From NCBI GenBank assembly GCA_963819785.1, contig CAWFXW010000034.1:1-64000 (forward strand): 64,000 nucleotides of DNA, given 5' to 3'. Every line of letters starts with the position of its first letter. Within the stretch, counting starts at the first letter, position 1. This document shows, piece by piece, positions 55,044 to 64,000 of this stretch. A program made the position numbers and the translations under genes. The notes below the pieces were generated by a model, which made no database searches, was not told where the DNA came from, and was given only the letters and a program-made list of their open reading frames with translations. Source of the stretch: Palsa-504 sp963819785. Lineage in GTDB: Bacteria > Actinomycetota > Actinomycetes > Streptosporangiales > Streptosporangiaceae.

Positions 55044-56300
55044 GTGACCACAGCAACAGCACGCACCCGACACGCTTCCCGGTTCGGTTACGCCACCGGG
55101 CTGGCCTGCCGCGAATGCGGCCAGGTCTACGAGCTCGGCCCGCTCTACGCCTGCGGCGAGTGCTTCGGGCCGCTGGAAGTCTGCTACGACTACCCGCGGC
55201 TGAGCAGGGAAGACATCCAGGCCGGCCCGCCGGACATGTGGCGGTACGCGCCGCTGCTCCCGGTCCCGCCGGACATCGCGGACCGGCCCACCACCCAGCC
55301 CGGCTACACCCGGCTGATCCGGGCCGACAACCTGGCCCGCGCGCTGGGCATGCGCAGGCTGTGGATCAAAGACGACCGGGGCAACCCGACGCACTCGTTC
55401 AAGGACCGGGTGGTCGCGGTGGCCCTGTCCGCCGCCACCGAGCTGGGCTTCAAGGTGCTGGCCTGCCCCTCGACCGGCAACCTGGCCAACGCGGTGGCCG
55501 CGGCGGCGGCCCGGGCGGGCATCCGGTCGGTGGTGCTCGTGCCCGCCGACCTGGAGCCGCAGAAGATCATCACCACCTCGGTCTACGGCGGCACGTTCGT
55601 GACCGTGGACGGCACGTACGACGACGTCAACCGGCTCGCCTCCGAGCTGGCCGGGGAGCACGAGGACTGGGCGTTCGTCAACGTGAACGTACGGCCCTAC
55701 TACGCCGAGGGCTCCAAGACCCTCGGCTTCGAGATCGCCGAGCAGCTCGGCTGGCGGGTCCCCGAGCAGGTCGTGGTGCCGATCGCGTCCGGCGCTCAGC
55801 TGGTCAAGGTGGACAAGGGCCTGGCCGAGCTGACCTCGCTCGGCCTGGTCCCGCAGGCCCCGTGGCGGGTGTTCGGGGCCCAGGCGGCCGGCTGCGCGCC
55901 GGTCTCGGCCGCGTTCGCCGCCGGGTACGACGTGGTGCGCCCGGTCCGCCCGGCCACCATCGCCAAGTCGCTGGCCATCGGCAACCCGGCGGACGGGCCG
56001 TACGTGCTGGACGTGGTGCGCCGGACCGGCGGCGCCGTCGCCGACGTGACCGATGAGGAGATCATCGACTCGATGCGGCTGCTGGCCCGCACCGAGGGCA
56101 TCTTCGGCGAGACCGCGGGCGGCGTCACCCTCGGCGTGCTGCGCAAGCTGCTGGCCGCCGGCCAGCTCGACCCCGGCGCGGAGACCGTGATCATCAACTC
56201 CGGCGACGGGCTGAAGACGCTGGACGCGATCGTCCCGGCGGTGAACGTGCCCGCCGTGATCAGGCCGACCCTCGAAGCCTTCCAGGAGGCAGTCTCATGA
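55044..56300 (+). CDS. thrC: threonine synthase
   Basis: 418 residues from GTG 55044, just after the riboswitch. A four-Cys rubredoxin-like knuckle comes first (CRECGQVYELGPLYACGECF), then the PLP Lys in PTHSFKDRVVAVAL. CPSTGNLANAVAAAAA and the C-terminal VIINSGDGLKTLDAI belong to the fold-type II family. It converts O-phosphohomoserine to threonine. The order thrC, MoaD/ThiS, csp, groEL is conserved in Streptomyces. It is four bases into an overlap with the next gene. Confidence 0.95.
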   Translation: MTTATARTRHASRFGYATGLACRECGQVYELGPLYACGECFGPLEVCYDYPRLSREDIQAGPPDMWRYAPLLPVPPDIADRPTTQPGYTRLIRADNLARALGMRRLWIKDDRGNPTHSFKDRVVAVALSAATELGFKVLACPSTGNLANAVAAAAARAGIRSVVLVPADLEPQKIITTSVYGGTFVTVDGTYDDVNRLASELAGEHEDWAFVNVNVRPYYAEGSKTLGFEIAEQLGWRVPEQVVVPIASGAQLVKVDKGLAELTSLGLVPQAPWRVFGAQAAGCAPVSAAFAAGYDVVRPVRPATIAKSLAIGNPADGPYVLDVVRRTGGAVADVTDEEIIDSMRLLARTEGIFGETAGGVTLGVLRKLLAAGQLDPGAETVIINSGDGLKTLDAIVPAVNVPAVIRPTLEAFQEAVS

Positions 56301-56641
56301 GCGTGCTGGTTCGCATCCCGACCATCCTGCGCTCCTACACCGGCGGCGCGGCCGAGGTGGCCGCGACCGAGGGCACCCTGCGCGAGGTCATCGCCGGCCT
56401 GGACGCGGCCTACCCCGGCCTGGGCGGCCGGCTCCTCGACGAGGGCGGCAAATTGCGCCGGTTCGTCAACGTCTACGTGGGCGAGGAAGACGTGCGGTTC
56501 GCGCAGGGGCTGGACACGCAAGTGGCTGCTGGGGCGCGCGTTTCCGTCATTCCGGCGGTCGCCGGAGGCGCGCCGCAGGCGAGCCGGGAGCCGTGGGGAA
56601 GACCCTGGCCAGGCCCGGCCGAGGTGAGCCGGATGGCGTGA
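56297..56641 (+). CDS. MoaD/ThiS (CysO-like) sulfur-carrier protein with extension
   Basis: ATG 56297 overlaps the thrC stop. 114 residues: a ubiquitin-like fold (VLVRIPTILRSYTGGAAEV, GKLRRFVNVYVGEEDVRF, GARVSVIPAVAGG). In relatives the Gly-Gly is the very C-terminus that becomes the thiocarboxylate. Here it is followed by 24 more residues (APQASREPWGRPWPGPAEVS). It could need trimming, as CysO precursors do by a JAMM protease, or the stop has been lost. Coupling with thrC suggests a link to sulfur amino-acid synthesis. Confidence 0.85.
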   Translation: MSVLVRIPTILRSYTGGAAEVAATEGTLREVIAGLDAAYPGLGGRLLDEGGKLRRFVNVYVGEEDVRFAQGLDTQVAAGARVSVIPAVAGGAPQASREPWGRPWPGPAEVSRMA

Positions 56642-56818
56642 TTGGGGGGTAAGTGGCGCCAGACGAGTGCGCTACAGGGTAAGGTCAATTCCGGTCGCCG
56701 TCGGACGGGACTGGTTCGCGCTTGGCACGTGCCGCTCTCTCACCGGTTCGCGATCGACGAGTTCCGCGTTGGCAAGGGCGGGGCTCGAGTCCCGAGCGCA
56801 GTTAGGGAGTTGTTTGGA
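56642..56818 (+). promoter_or_regulatory. long untranslated leader of the cold-shock gene
   Basis: A 177-base non-coding stretch before the csp ATG, as expected for cold-shock genes whose long leaders control translation. TACAGGGTAAGGT near 56673 could be a -10 region. A GTTAGGGAGTT ribosome site precedes the ATG. No riboswitch is recognised. Confidence 0.4.
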
Positions 56819-57022
56819 ATGGCTCAGGGCACCGTCAAGTGGTTCAACCCGGACAAGGGATACGGCTTTATCGCCGTCGACGGTGGCAAGGACGTTTTCG
56901 TCCATTTCTCGGCTATCCAGTCGGATGGCTACCGCACCCTCGAAGAGGGGCAGCGGGTCGAGTTCGAGATCACGCAGAGTGACCGAGGCGCTCAGGCCGA
57001 CAAGGTTGTCGTGGTCTCGTAG
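56819..57022 (+). CDS. cold-shock protein (CspA type)
   Basis: A complete 67-residue OB-fold protein: MAQGTVKWFNPDKGYGFIAV contains RNP1-like KGYGFI and VFVHFSAI is RNP2-like. It binds single-stranded RNA/DNA. The ATG is at 56819. It corresponds in position to the scoF-type gene between the MoaD protein and groEL in Streptomyces. It is followed by two terminators. Confidence 0.95.
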   Translation: MAQGTVKWFNPDKGYGFIAVDGGKDVFVHFSAIQSDGYRTLEEGQRVEFEITQSDRGAQADKVVVVS

Positions 57023-57030
57023 GTTCGCTC

Positions 57031-57055
57031 GTGGCCCCGGATTAACCGGGGCCAC
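57031..57055 (+). terminator. terminator after csp
   Basis: A perfect 10-bp stem GTGGCCCCGG/CCGGGGCCAC with loop ATTAA, eight bases after the csp stop. Confidence 0.8.
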
Positions 57056-57077
57056 CCACCTTCCGGGTTCAGATGAC

Positions 57078-57112
57078 GACCCGGCCCCCCAAGGGCCGGG
57101 TCGGTGTTGTTC
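57078..57112 (+). terminator. second terminator before groEL
   Basis: The stem GACCCGGCCC (57078-57087) pairs with GGGCCGGGTC (57093-57102) and is followed by GGTGTTGTTC. Between here and 57180 the DNA has runs of G and C that can form further hairpins (CCAGGGGGG with CCCCCCTGG). No gene is present up to the CIRCE sites. Confidence 0.65.
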
Positions 57113-57262
57113 CAGGGGGGCTGTATCCCCCAGGGGGGCGACCCCCCTGGAACCCCCCGCATTCCCGCTGCGGTTCTCGCCGTAGTATCGCGCGGCCGGA
57201 GGGCCGCCGGCCCTCGCGGACCGCACGATGGCCCCCGCGAGCCGCACGATGCCGCGCGATGG

Positions 57263-57289
57263 TTTGCACTCTCACCCCGAGAGTGCTAA
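57263..57289 (+). promoter_or_regulatory. CIRCE element 1 (HrcA operator) of groEL
   Basis: TTTGCACTC, nine bases, GAGTGCTAA: differs from the CIRCE consensus at one outer base. It is the HrcA binding site, 156 bases before the groEL ATG. Confidence 0.92.
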
Positions 57290-57297
57290 ACATGGTG

Positions 57298-57323
57298 CTG
57301 GCACTCTCCTAGGTGAGTGCCAG
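57298..57323 (+). promoter_or_regulatory. CIRCE-like element 2 of groEL
   Basis: CTGGCACTC and GAGTGCCAG are perfect 9-base arms, but the spacer is eight bases instead of nine. Nine bases separate it from CIRCE 1. Two CIRCE boxes are known before some actinobacterial groEL genes. The altered spacer may change the affinity for HrcA. Confidence 0.75.
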
Positions 57324-57444
57324 CATGATGGCGGGATCGGGCGATGAGGCACGTCCTCGCGGCAGGAAGGGACTGTCCGCCGGGGGTGCCGGCCGTCGCG
57401 GGCGTCGGCTCGATCCGCGCATTCGCCACGGAGGACTGGAGCCT

Positions 57445-59070
<1,626 letters not shown>

Positions 59071-59104
59071 TCTGAGAAGTCTGCTCTGAGAAGTCTGCTC
59101 TGGC

Positions 59105-59135
59105 CGACGGCCCGGGGGTTTCCCCCGGGCCGTCG
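59105..59135 (+). terminator. groEL terminator
   Basis: A 14-bp perfect GC stem with a TTT loop, 35 bases after the stop. A short direct repeat (CTGAGAAGTCTGCT twice) lies between the stop and the hairpin. Confidence 0.8.
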
Positions 59136-59268
59136 CGCGTTACGCTCGCCGGTGATAACGAAGCTGCGGTGCGGCGTCCCGGACCGATAGCCTTAGCACT
59201 GCCCATAGCATCCTGTCGGTCACCTGATCGCTGGTTGTTGTTTAGCTCTCTCAACGTGAGGTCTGCGC

Positions 59269-59658
59269 GTGCCTACCGGCAAGGTCAAGTGGTACGACTC
59301 CGACAAGGGGTATGGCTTCCTCGCCCGCGACGACGGCGGCGAGGTCTTCGTGCATTCGTCGGCGCTGCCCTCGGGGACGACCGCGCTCCGTCAGGGCCAG
59401 CGGGTGGAGTTCGGGGTGGCCGAGGGACGCCGCGGCGCGCAGGCGCTCCAGGTGCGGGTGCTCGAGCCGCCGCCCACCGTCGCCGTCGCCAAGCAGGCCC
59501 GCAAGAAGCCGGACGAGATGATCCTCCTCGTCGAGGACCTGATCAAGCTGCTCGACGACGTGTCGAACACCTACCGGCGCGGCAAGCAGCCGGACGCCAA
59601 GGACGCGAAGAAGATCGCGGCCGTGCTCCGCGCGGTGGCCGACGACGTCGAGCCCTAG
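59269..59658 (+). CDS. cold-shock domain protein with C-terminal helical extension
   Basis: 129 residues from GTG 59269 after GTGAGGTC. The first 66 residues are a cold-shock domain (GKVKWYDSDKGYGFLARDDG, EVFVHSSALPSG). The rest is a charged helical tail (DEMILLVEDLIKLLDDVSNT, DAKDAKKIAAVLRAVADDVE) that ordinary Csp proteins lack. The longer type is usual in this place after groEL in actinomycetes. Its stop overlaps the convergent histidine-kinase end. Confidence 0.92.
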   Translation: MPTGKVKWYDSDKGYGFLARDDGGEVFVHSSALPSGTTALRQGQRVEFGVAEGRRGAQALQVRVLEPPPTVAVAKQARKKPDEMILLVEDLIKLLDDVSNTYRRGKQPDAKDAKKIAAVLRAVADDVEP

Positions 59659-60905
59659 GACCAGCCGGGCAGCGACACCGTGACCTCCAGGCCGCCCGCG
59701 GGCCGGGCCCGCGCGGTAGCGTGCCCGCGGTGCGCGAGCGCCACCGACCGCACGATCGACAGGCCCAGGCCGGTGCCGTCCGGGGATCCGGCCCGGTCGG
59801 CCAGGGCCCGATCGGATAGGCGCTGGAAGGGCTCGAACAGCGACGGCACCAGCTCGGCCGGGATCAGCGGGCCGCCGTTGGCCACGTCGATGAAGGCCAT
59901 GCCGTTACGGGTCCCGGTCGCCACCTGGACCCAGCCGCCCGGGTCGTTGTGCCGGACCGCGTTGTCGATCAGGTTGGTGATCAGCCGCTCGACGAGCACC
60001 GGGTCGCCCTCCGCGGGGGCCGGATCCAGCACCGCCTGCATCGTGACCGGGCGGGCCCGGATGGCCGGGGCGGCGGCGTCGAGCGCGTCCTCGGCCAGCA
60101 CGGCCACGTCGAGCGGCTCGGTCGGCCCGGTGCCGCGGTCGCTGCGGGCCAGCGTGAGCAGCGCCTCGATCAGCGCCTCGGCCCGGTCCACGGCCTGGCG
60201 CACGTCGACCGCCATCGCCTCGAGCTGCGCCGGGGTCCGTCCCGGTTTGGCCAGCGTGACGTCGATCGCGGTGCGCATCACGGTGAGCGGGGTGCGCAGC
60301 TCGTGCGAGGCGTTGGCCACGAACCGCCGCTGGCTGGCGAAGGCGGCGTCCAGCCGGCCGAGCATGGCGTCGAACGTGTCGGCCAGGTCCTTGAGCTCGT
60401 CGTGGGGCCCGGCCAGCGCGATCCGCTCGCCCAGGTTCTCCTCCGAGGCCCGCCGCGCCGCCGCGGTGATGGCGTGCACCGGCCGCAGCGCCCGGCCCGC
60501 CACGATCCAGCCGAGCCAGGTCGAGCCGAACACCAGCGCGGCCAGCGCGGCCAGCGAGTAGTCGAGCAGGCGGGCCAGGGTCCGCGCGCGCTGGTCCTCC
60601 AGGCTGGCCTTGCTCACGCCGTTCAGCGATTCCAGGGCCGTGCTATCGCACTTGGCCAGCGCCGCCGGGTCGGAGTTCTCCTTCTTGCAGAGCGCCAGCG
60701 CCTGGTTCAGGTACTGACTGGCCGTCGAGCCGGTGACCGCCGGCGGCGGTGTGCTGGACAGGCTCTGCGCGACCAGGCCGTAGGTCACCGCGAGCAGGAT
60801 CGCCCCGGCGGCAGGAACAGCCCGCTGTACACCAGCGTCAGCCGCAGCCGCACCGGCCGGCGCCGGGCGGCGCCCGGCGGCCCGCAACCTGATGCGCCGC
60901 CTCAC
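59655..60905 (-). CDS. sensor histidine kinase
   Basis: GTG 60905 overlaps the response-regulator stop (GTGA). ~416 residues: two membrane helices (AILLAVTYGLVAQSL near residue 35 and LLDYSLAALAALVFGSTWLG near 115) around a short outer loop, a HAMP domain (RALRPVHAITAAARRASEEN), the phospho-acceptor His in ANASHELRTPLTVMRTAI, the N-box LITNLIDNAVRHN and the G-box DGTGLGLSIV. The frame is open throughout. However, the segment around 60815-60860 reads better in another frame (VRLRLTLVYSGLFLP), which suggests two compensating indels or a later start with one break. Confidence 0.88.
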   Translation of the reverse strand: MRRRIRLRAAGRRPAPAGAAAADAGVQRAVPAAGAILLAVTYGLVAQSLSSTPPPAVTGSTASQYLNQALALCKKENSDPAALAKCDSTALESLNGVSKASLEDQRARTLARLLDYSLAALAALVFGSTWLGWIVAGRALRPVHAITAAARRASEENLGERIALAGPHDELKDLADTFDAMLGRLDAAFASQRRFVANASHELRTPLTVMRTAIDVTLAKPGRTPAQLEAMAVDVRQAVDRAEALIEALLTLARSDRGTGPTEPLDVAVLAEDALDAAAPAIRARPVTMQAVLDPAPAEGDPVLVERLITNLIDNAVRHNDPGGWVQVATGTRNGMAFIDVANGGPLIPAELVPSLFEPFQRLSDRALADRAGSPDGTGLGLSIVRSVALAHRGHATARARPAGGLEVTVSLPGWS

Positions 60906-61568
60906 GACGCCCCCAGCAGCCGGTAGCCGCTGCCGACCACGGTCTCGATCGGCGGCGGGCTGCCCAGCTTGCGGCGCAGCCGCGACACGGTGACCGAGAC
61001 CGTGTTGCTGAACGGATCGGCGTGCTCGTCCCAGACCTGCTCGAGCAGCTCCTCGGCGCTGACCACCGCCGCCGTCCGCGGCCAGCAGCACCTCCAGGAC
61101 GCCGAACTCCTTGCGGGTCAGCGCCACCGGCCGCCCGGCCCGGCTGACCCGGCGCCGGGCCAGGTCGACCACGAGGTCCCCGACAGAACGCCACCGGCGG
61201 CCGCGGACGGGCTGCGCCGGGCCAGCGACCGGACCCGCGCCACCAGCTCGGCGAACGCGAACGGCTTGCCCAGGTAGTCGTCGGCCCCCAGGTTGAGCCC
61301 GTCGACCCGGTCCTCCACCGCGGCGGCCGCGGTCAGCATGAGGATCCGGGCCGTGGCCGGCCCGGCCACCAGGTGCCGCGCACACCGCGTCGCCGTGCAC
61401 CCGGGGCAGGTCCCGGTCGAGCACGATCACGTCGTACGCGGTGAACGCGGTGATCTCCATCGCCGTCTCGCCGTCGTAGGCGACGTCGACCGCCATGCCC
61501 TGGTCGCGCAGGCCCTCCGCGATGCGGTCGGCCAGCACCTTCTGATCCTCCACCACCAGCACCCGCAC
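60902..61568 (-). pseudogene. OmpR-family response regulator, three frameshifts
   Basis: GTG 61568 gives VRVLVVEDQKVLADRIAEGL. The phospho-acceptor Asp is in DVIVLDRDLPRVHGD. Breaks at about 61380, 61185 and 61075 separate this from ARILMLTAAAAVED, the conserved Lys in GADDYLGKPFAFAELV, the start of the DNA-binding domain (LARRRVSRAGRPVALTRKEF) and its recognition part (SVTVSRLRRKLGSP, ending GSGYRLLGAS). All parts are in the right order, so the gene is complete apart from the indels. It pairs with the histidine kinase and is divergent from the lipoprotein/ABC operon. Confidence 0.88.
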
Positions 61569-61770
61569 GTCTCCATGGTGCCCCGGCCGGCATGACAAGG
61601 ACATAACAGGCCGGGCCGCCCGGCGCCCGGCGACGCCGCCGGGCGGACCGCGACCGCTCAGGTCGGCGCCGCCCGGCCGACCCGGATAGGGCCGCGGCGG
61701 GCCCGTTCGTGTAGCGCCCGTGTCACCGGCCGGTGCGTACAACTGGACCCGGCCGATCCGGGAGGTTCAG

Positions 61771-62378
61771 ATGAGAAACCGCTACGTCATCGCCGGCCTG
61801 GCCGGCGCGCTGCTGCTGGCCGGCTGCGGCGGCCCGGCCGCCAGCTCGTCCGGCGGTGCCCAGCCTCAGCCAGGCCGCCGGCCAGGCAGAGCCAGCGGCT
61901 CGGCGAGCAGCCCGGGCCGCCGCGCTGCACGCGGCGGCGCAGTGCATCCGCCAGCACGGCATTCCCGTCCTACGCCGATCCGGTGCTGACCGCCGGCGGC
62001 CAGGTCTACACCGACAGCCGCAGCATCCAGGACGCGTCGCAGTCGGTGCTCGACCGCCGTCCAGCAGGCCTGCGCGGCGCTGGCCGCGCAGGCCGGCCTG
62101 GTCCCGGACGCGCGAGCCGCCCGCGCCGCCGCAGCTGGTCCAGGCCGGGGTCCGGTCGGCCGAGTGCCTGCGCGCGCACGGCCTGCCGAACGTCCACGGA
62201 CCCGACCGCGCGGTCGCCGTACACGCCCGGGCCACGGGTTCGGCGTGACGGCGCAGCGAGATACCGGCCGGCGGCAAGGCCAGCCCGGTCTTCCAGGCAG
62301 GCCGCGCAGGCGTGCCGGGCGCTGCTCGACGCCGAGATCCGCGCCTCGACGCTGGCGAGCCTGAGCAATGACGGCTGA
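61771..62378 (+). pseudogene. lipoprotein, multiple frameshifts
   Basis: ATG 61771 follows GGGAGGTTC. The lipoprotein signal is clear: MRNRYVIAGLAGALLLAGCG with the lipobox Cys at residue 19. Frame changes near 61860, 61965, 62050, 62210 and 62285 connect pieces such as ALHAAAQCIRQHGIP, DPVLTAGGQVYTDSRSIQDA, LVQAGVRSAECLRAHGLPN and QACRALLDAEIRASTLASLS. The Cys-x-RxHG(I/L)P pattern appears twice and is typical of small actinobacterial lipoproteins found with MacA/MacB-like transporters. The next gene overlaps the stop. Confidence 0.65.
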
Positions 62379-63532
62379 CCGGGCCGGGGCCCGCGCAGGC
62401 GGCCGCCGCGCGGGCCGCCGCGGTCGCCGCGCCGGTCGTGGTGGCCGCCGCGGCGGCCGGGATCGTGCTCAGCGGGTCCGCCCTGGCGGCCGGCCACCCG
62501 GCCGCCGCGGCCGCGGTCACGCTGGGCACCGCCGCCGGTGGTCCGGACCGACCTGACCAACACCGTCCAGGTCAGCGGGTCGCTCGGCTACGCCGGGTCC
62601 TACACGCGTGGTCAACCAGGTCGCTGGTACCGCGTACACCGCCCTGCCGGCCCCGGGCGCGATCGATCCGCCGCGGCCAGGAACTGTACGAGGTCGACGG
62701 CACGCCGGTCACGTTGTTCTACGGCGCGCGGCCGGAGTGGCGGCCGCTGTCCGCAGGCGTCACGCCCGGCCCGCGACGTGGCCCAGCTCGACCGGAACCT
62801 GATCGCGCTCGGCTACGGCGCGGGCCTGACGGCCAGCGACTACTTCACCGGCGCGACCGCGTACGCGGTCGAGCGGTGGCAGACGGCCCGCGGGCTGCCC
62901 GTCACCGGGACGGTCCCGCTCGGCCAGGTCGCGTACGCGCCGGGCCCGCTGCGCGTCACCGGCGTCACCCCGGTGCCGGGGTCGCCGCCGCAGCCGGGCA
63001 CCGCCGTCGCTGACCGCGACCTCACCGGTCCCCGTGGTCATCGGCGCCGTCCCGGTCGGCCAGGAATACCTGGTCAAGGCCGGCGACGCGGTGACCGTGA
63101 CGCTGCCCGGACGGGGTGAGCACCACGCCGGGCGTCATCACGTCGCTGTCCTCGGTGGCGTCCGCGGCCAGCGGGAACGCGGGCTCGCCCCCGGACGGCG
63201 GCACGGCCAGCCAGGGACCGGCCAGCCGGGGATCGAGCGCCGGGCAGGACACCGTGCAGATGACCGTCCGGTTCACCCGGACCGCGGACACCGGGCACCT
63301 GGACCAGGCGCCGGTCAGCGTCAACATCGTCTCCGCGCAGGTCCGCGACGTGCTGGCCGTCCCGGTGAGCGCGCTGGTCGCGCTGGCCGGCGGGGGCTAC
63401 GCGGTCGACGTCGTGCAGGGCGGCACGGCGCACCTGGTCGCGGTGCGGACCGGGCTGTTCTCCCAGACCCTGGTCCAGGTCAGCGGGGCCGGCCTCGCCG
63501 CGGGCATGCGGGTCGAGGTGCCGTCCTCATGA
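62368..63532 (+). pseudogene. HlyD/MacA-like adaptor with peptidoglycan-binding domain, multiple frameshifts
   Basis: The start is probably ATG 62368. An N-terminal hydrophobic segment (VAAAAAGIVLSGSALAAG) is followed by TNTVQVSGSLGYAGSYT, GQELYEVDGTPVTLFYGARP, and a PG_binding_1-like repeat (RDVAQLDRNLIALGYGAG, TAYAVERWQTARGLPVTG). After more breaks come VGQEYLVKAGDAVTVTLPG, the adaptor barrel VPVSALVALAGGGYAVDVVQ and the end VQVSGAGLAAGMRVEVPSS. At least six frame changes are needed. Such adaptors link an inner-membrane ABC transporter to the cell wall. It is followed by the ATPase gene (ATGA overlap). Confidence 0.7.
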
Positions 63533-64000
63533 CCGCCGCTGCTCGAGCTGGACGGGCGTGTCCAAGGCCTACCCGGGCACCCCGCCGGTGACCGCGCTGG
63601 CCGCCGTAGACCTGACAATATCATTCCGCCGAACGGGCCGTGGTGCTCGGCCCTTCGGGCTCCGGCAAGACCACGCTGCTGCACGTGGCGGGCACGCTCG
63701 AACGGCCGAGCCAGGGCCGGGTGCGGATCGAGCGGCGAGGACGTCTCCGGGCTGTCCGACGCCGAGCTGTCCGCGGTCCGCGCCCGGCGCCTCGGCTTCG
63801 TCTTCCAGCAGTTCCACCTGCTCGACCACCTGGACGCGGTGCAGAACGTGGCGCTCGGGCTGCTCTACCAGGGCACGCCGGCCCGGGACCGGCGCGCGGC
63901 CGCGGTCGACGCGCTGGACCGGGTGGGCCTCGGCCACCGGCTCGGCCACCGGCCCGCCCAGCTGTCCGGCGGCGAGCGGCAGCGGGTGGCCATCGCCCGC
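63529..64000 (+). pseudogene. MacB-type ABC transporter ATPase, frameshifted and cut by window end
   Basis: ATG 63529 overlaps the adaptor stop. Pieces in alternating frames give LELDGVSKAYPGTPPVTALA, Walker A VLGPSGSGKTTLLHVAGTLE, the Q-loop FVFQQFHLL and the signature LSGGERQRVAIAR at the very end of the window. Breaks lie near 63545, 63630 and 63735. The gene order lipoprotein, adaptor, ATPase predicts a FtsX/MacB permease next, outside the window. The likely regulator is the divergent two-component system. Confidence 0.85.

Noticed and set aside
54789..55661. Long N-terminal extension of otsA
   Set aside because: It is antisense of thrC and the riboswitch; MKKRVLVASNRGPVS at 54788 is the true start.

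Overview
The DNA is very GC-rich, uses many GTG/TTG starts, and carries a mycothiol enzyme (mca), a Streptomyces-like thrC-MoaD/ThiS-csp-groEL block, CIRCE and HAIR heat-shock operators, CU044_5270, DUF3263 and DUF6262 families, and TPR_12/NB-ARC proteins. All of this points to a filamentous or soil actinomycete chromosome. I see no tRNA, rRNA or CRISPR array.

Layout. (1) 0-5 kb is mobile DNA: the end of a Tn554-like tyrosine recombinase with its DUF6262 partner, an N-terminally truncated ExeA/TniB-like ATPase remnant, and an IS110-family transposase with two frameshifts. (2) 5-10.4 kb holds a small membrane protein, a Mg-chelatase-like AAA+/VWA pair and a frameshifted threonine ammonia-lyase (ilvA). 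(3) 10.6-23.3 kb is the most unusual stretch: a first MurJ paralog, then a family of TPR/STAND genes (a membrane TPR protein, two NB-ARC-TPR proteins and a reverse-strand TPR protein) and a membrane-anchored sigma factor with an internal repeat. HppD and an Lrp/AsnC regulator sit inside this block. Three of the TPR genes share an upstream ~45-bp element. (4) 23.3-32.6 kb holds a TetR/MFS exporter pair with palindromic operators, greA, mca, an orphan HicB remnant and a SNF2 helicase/SWIM pair. (5) 32.6-60.9 kb is mostly intact core and regulatory genes: a second MurJ, serS, TetR/MMPL exporter, rhodanese, folB, LuxR, SDR, ECF sigma with CU044_5270 partner, Sfp-type PPTase, HspR-type lon, a subtilisin-fold pseudoprotease, SAM hydrolase, otsB/otsA, a SAM-I riboswitch with thrC, a MoaD/ThiS protein, csp, groEL and a second csp. 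(6) 59.7-64 kb is a two-component system divergent from a lipoprotein/HlyD-like adaptor/ABC ATPase operon that runs off the window.

Frame integrity is strikingly uneven. Nearly every long gene in 1.6-32.6 kb and 60.8-64 kb that is not short contains one or more single-base frame breaks. Between 32.6 and 60.8 kb almost every gene is intact. Several breaks can be read as one extra or missing G/C, so they may be sequencing or assembly errors rather than true decay. I label such genes pseudogene only in the sense that the given sequence does not encode them in one frame.

How the genes may work together: the TPR/NB-ARC/sigma block looks like a self-contained signalling module (ATP-switch sensors with TPR scaffolds, common promoter-proximal element, membrane-tethered transcription factor). 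The lon and groEL control sites represent the HspR and HrcA heat-shock regulons. The SAM-I riboswitch puts threonine synthase, which competes with methionine synthesis for phosphohomoserine, under SAM control.
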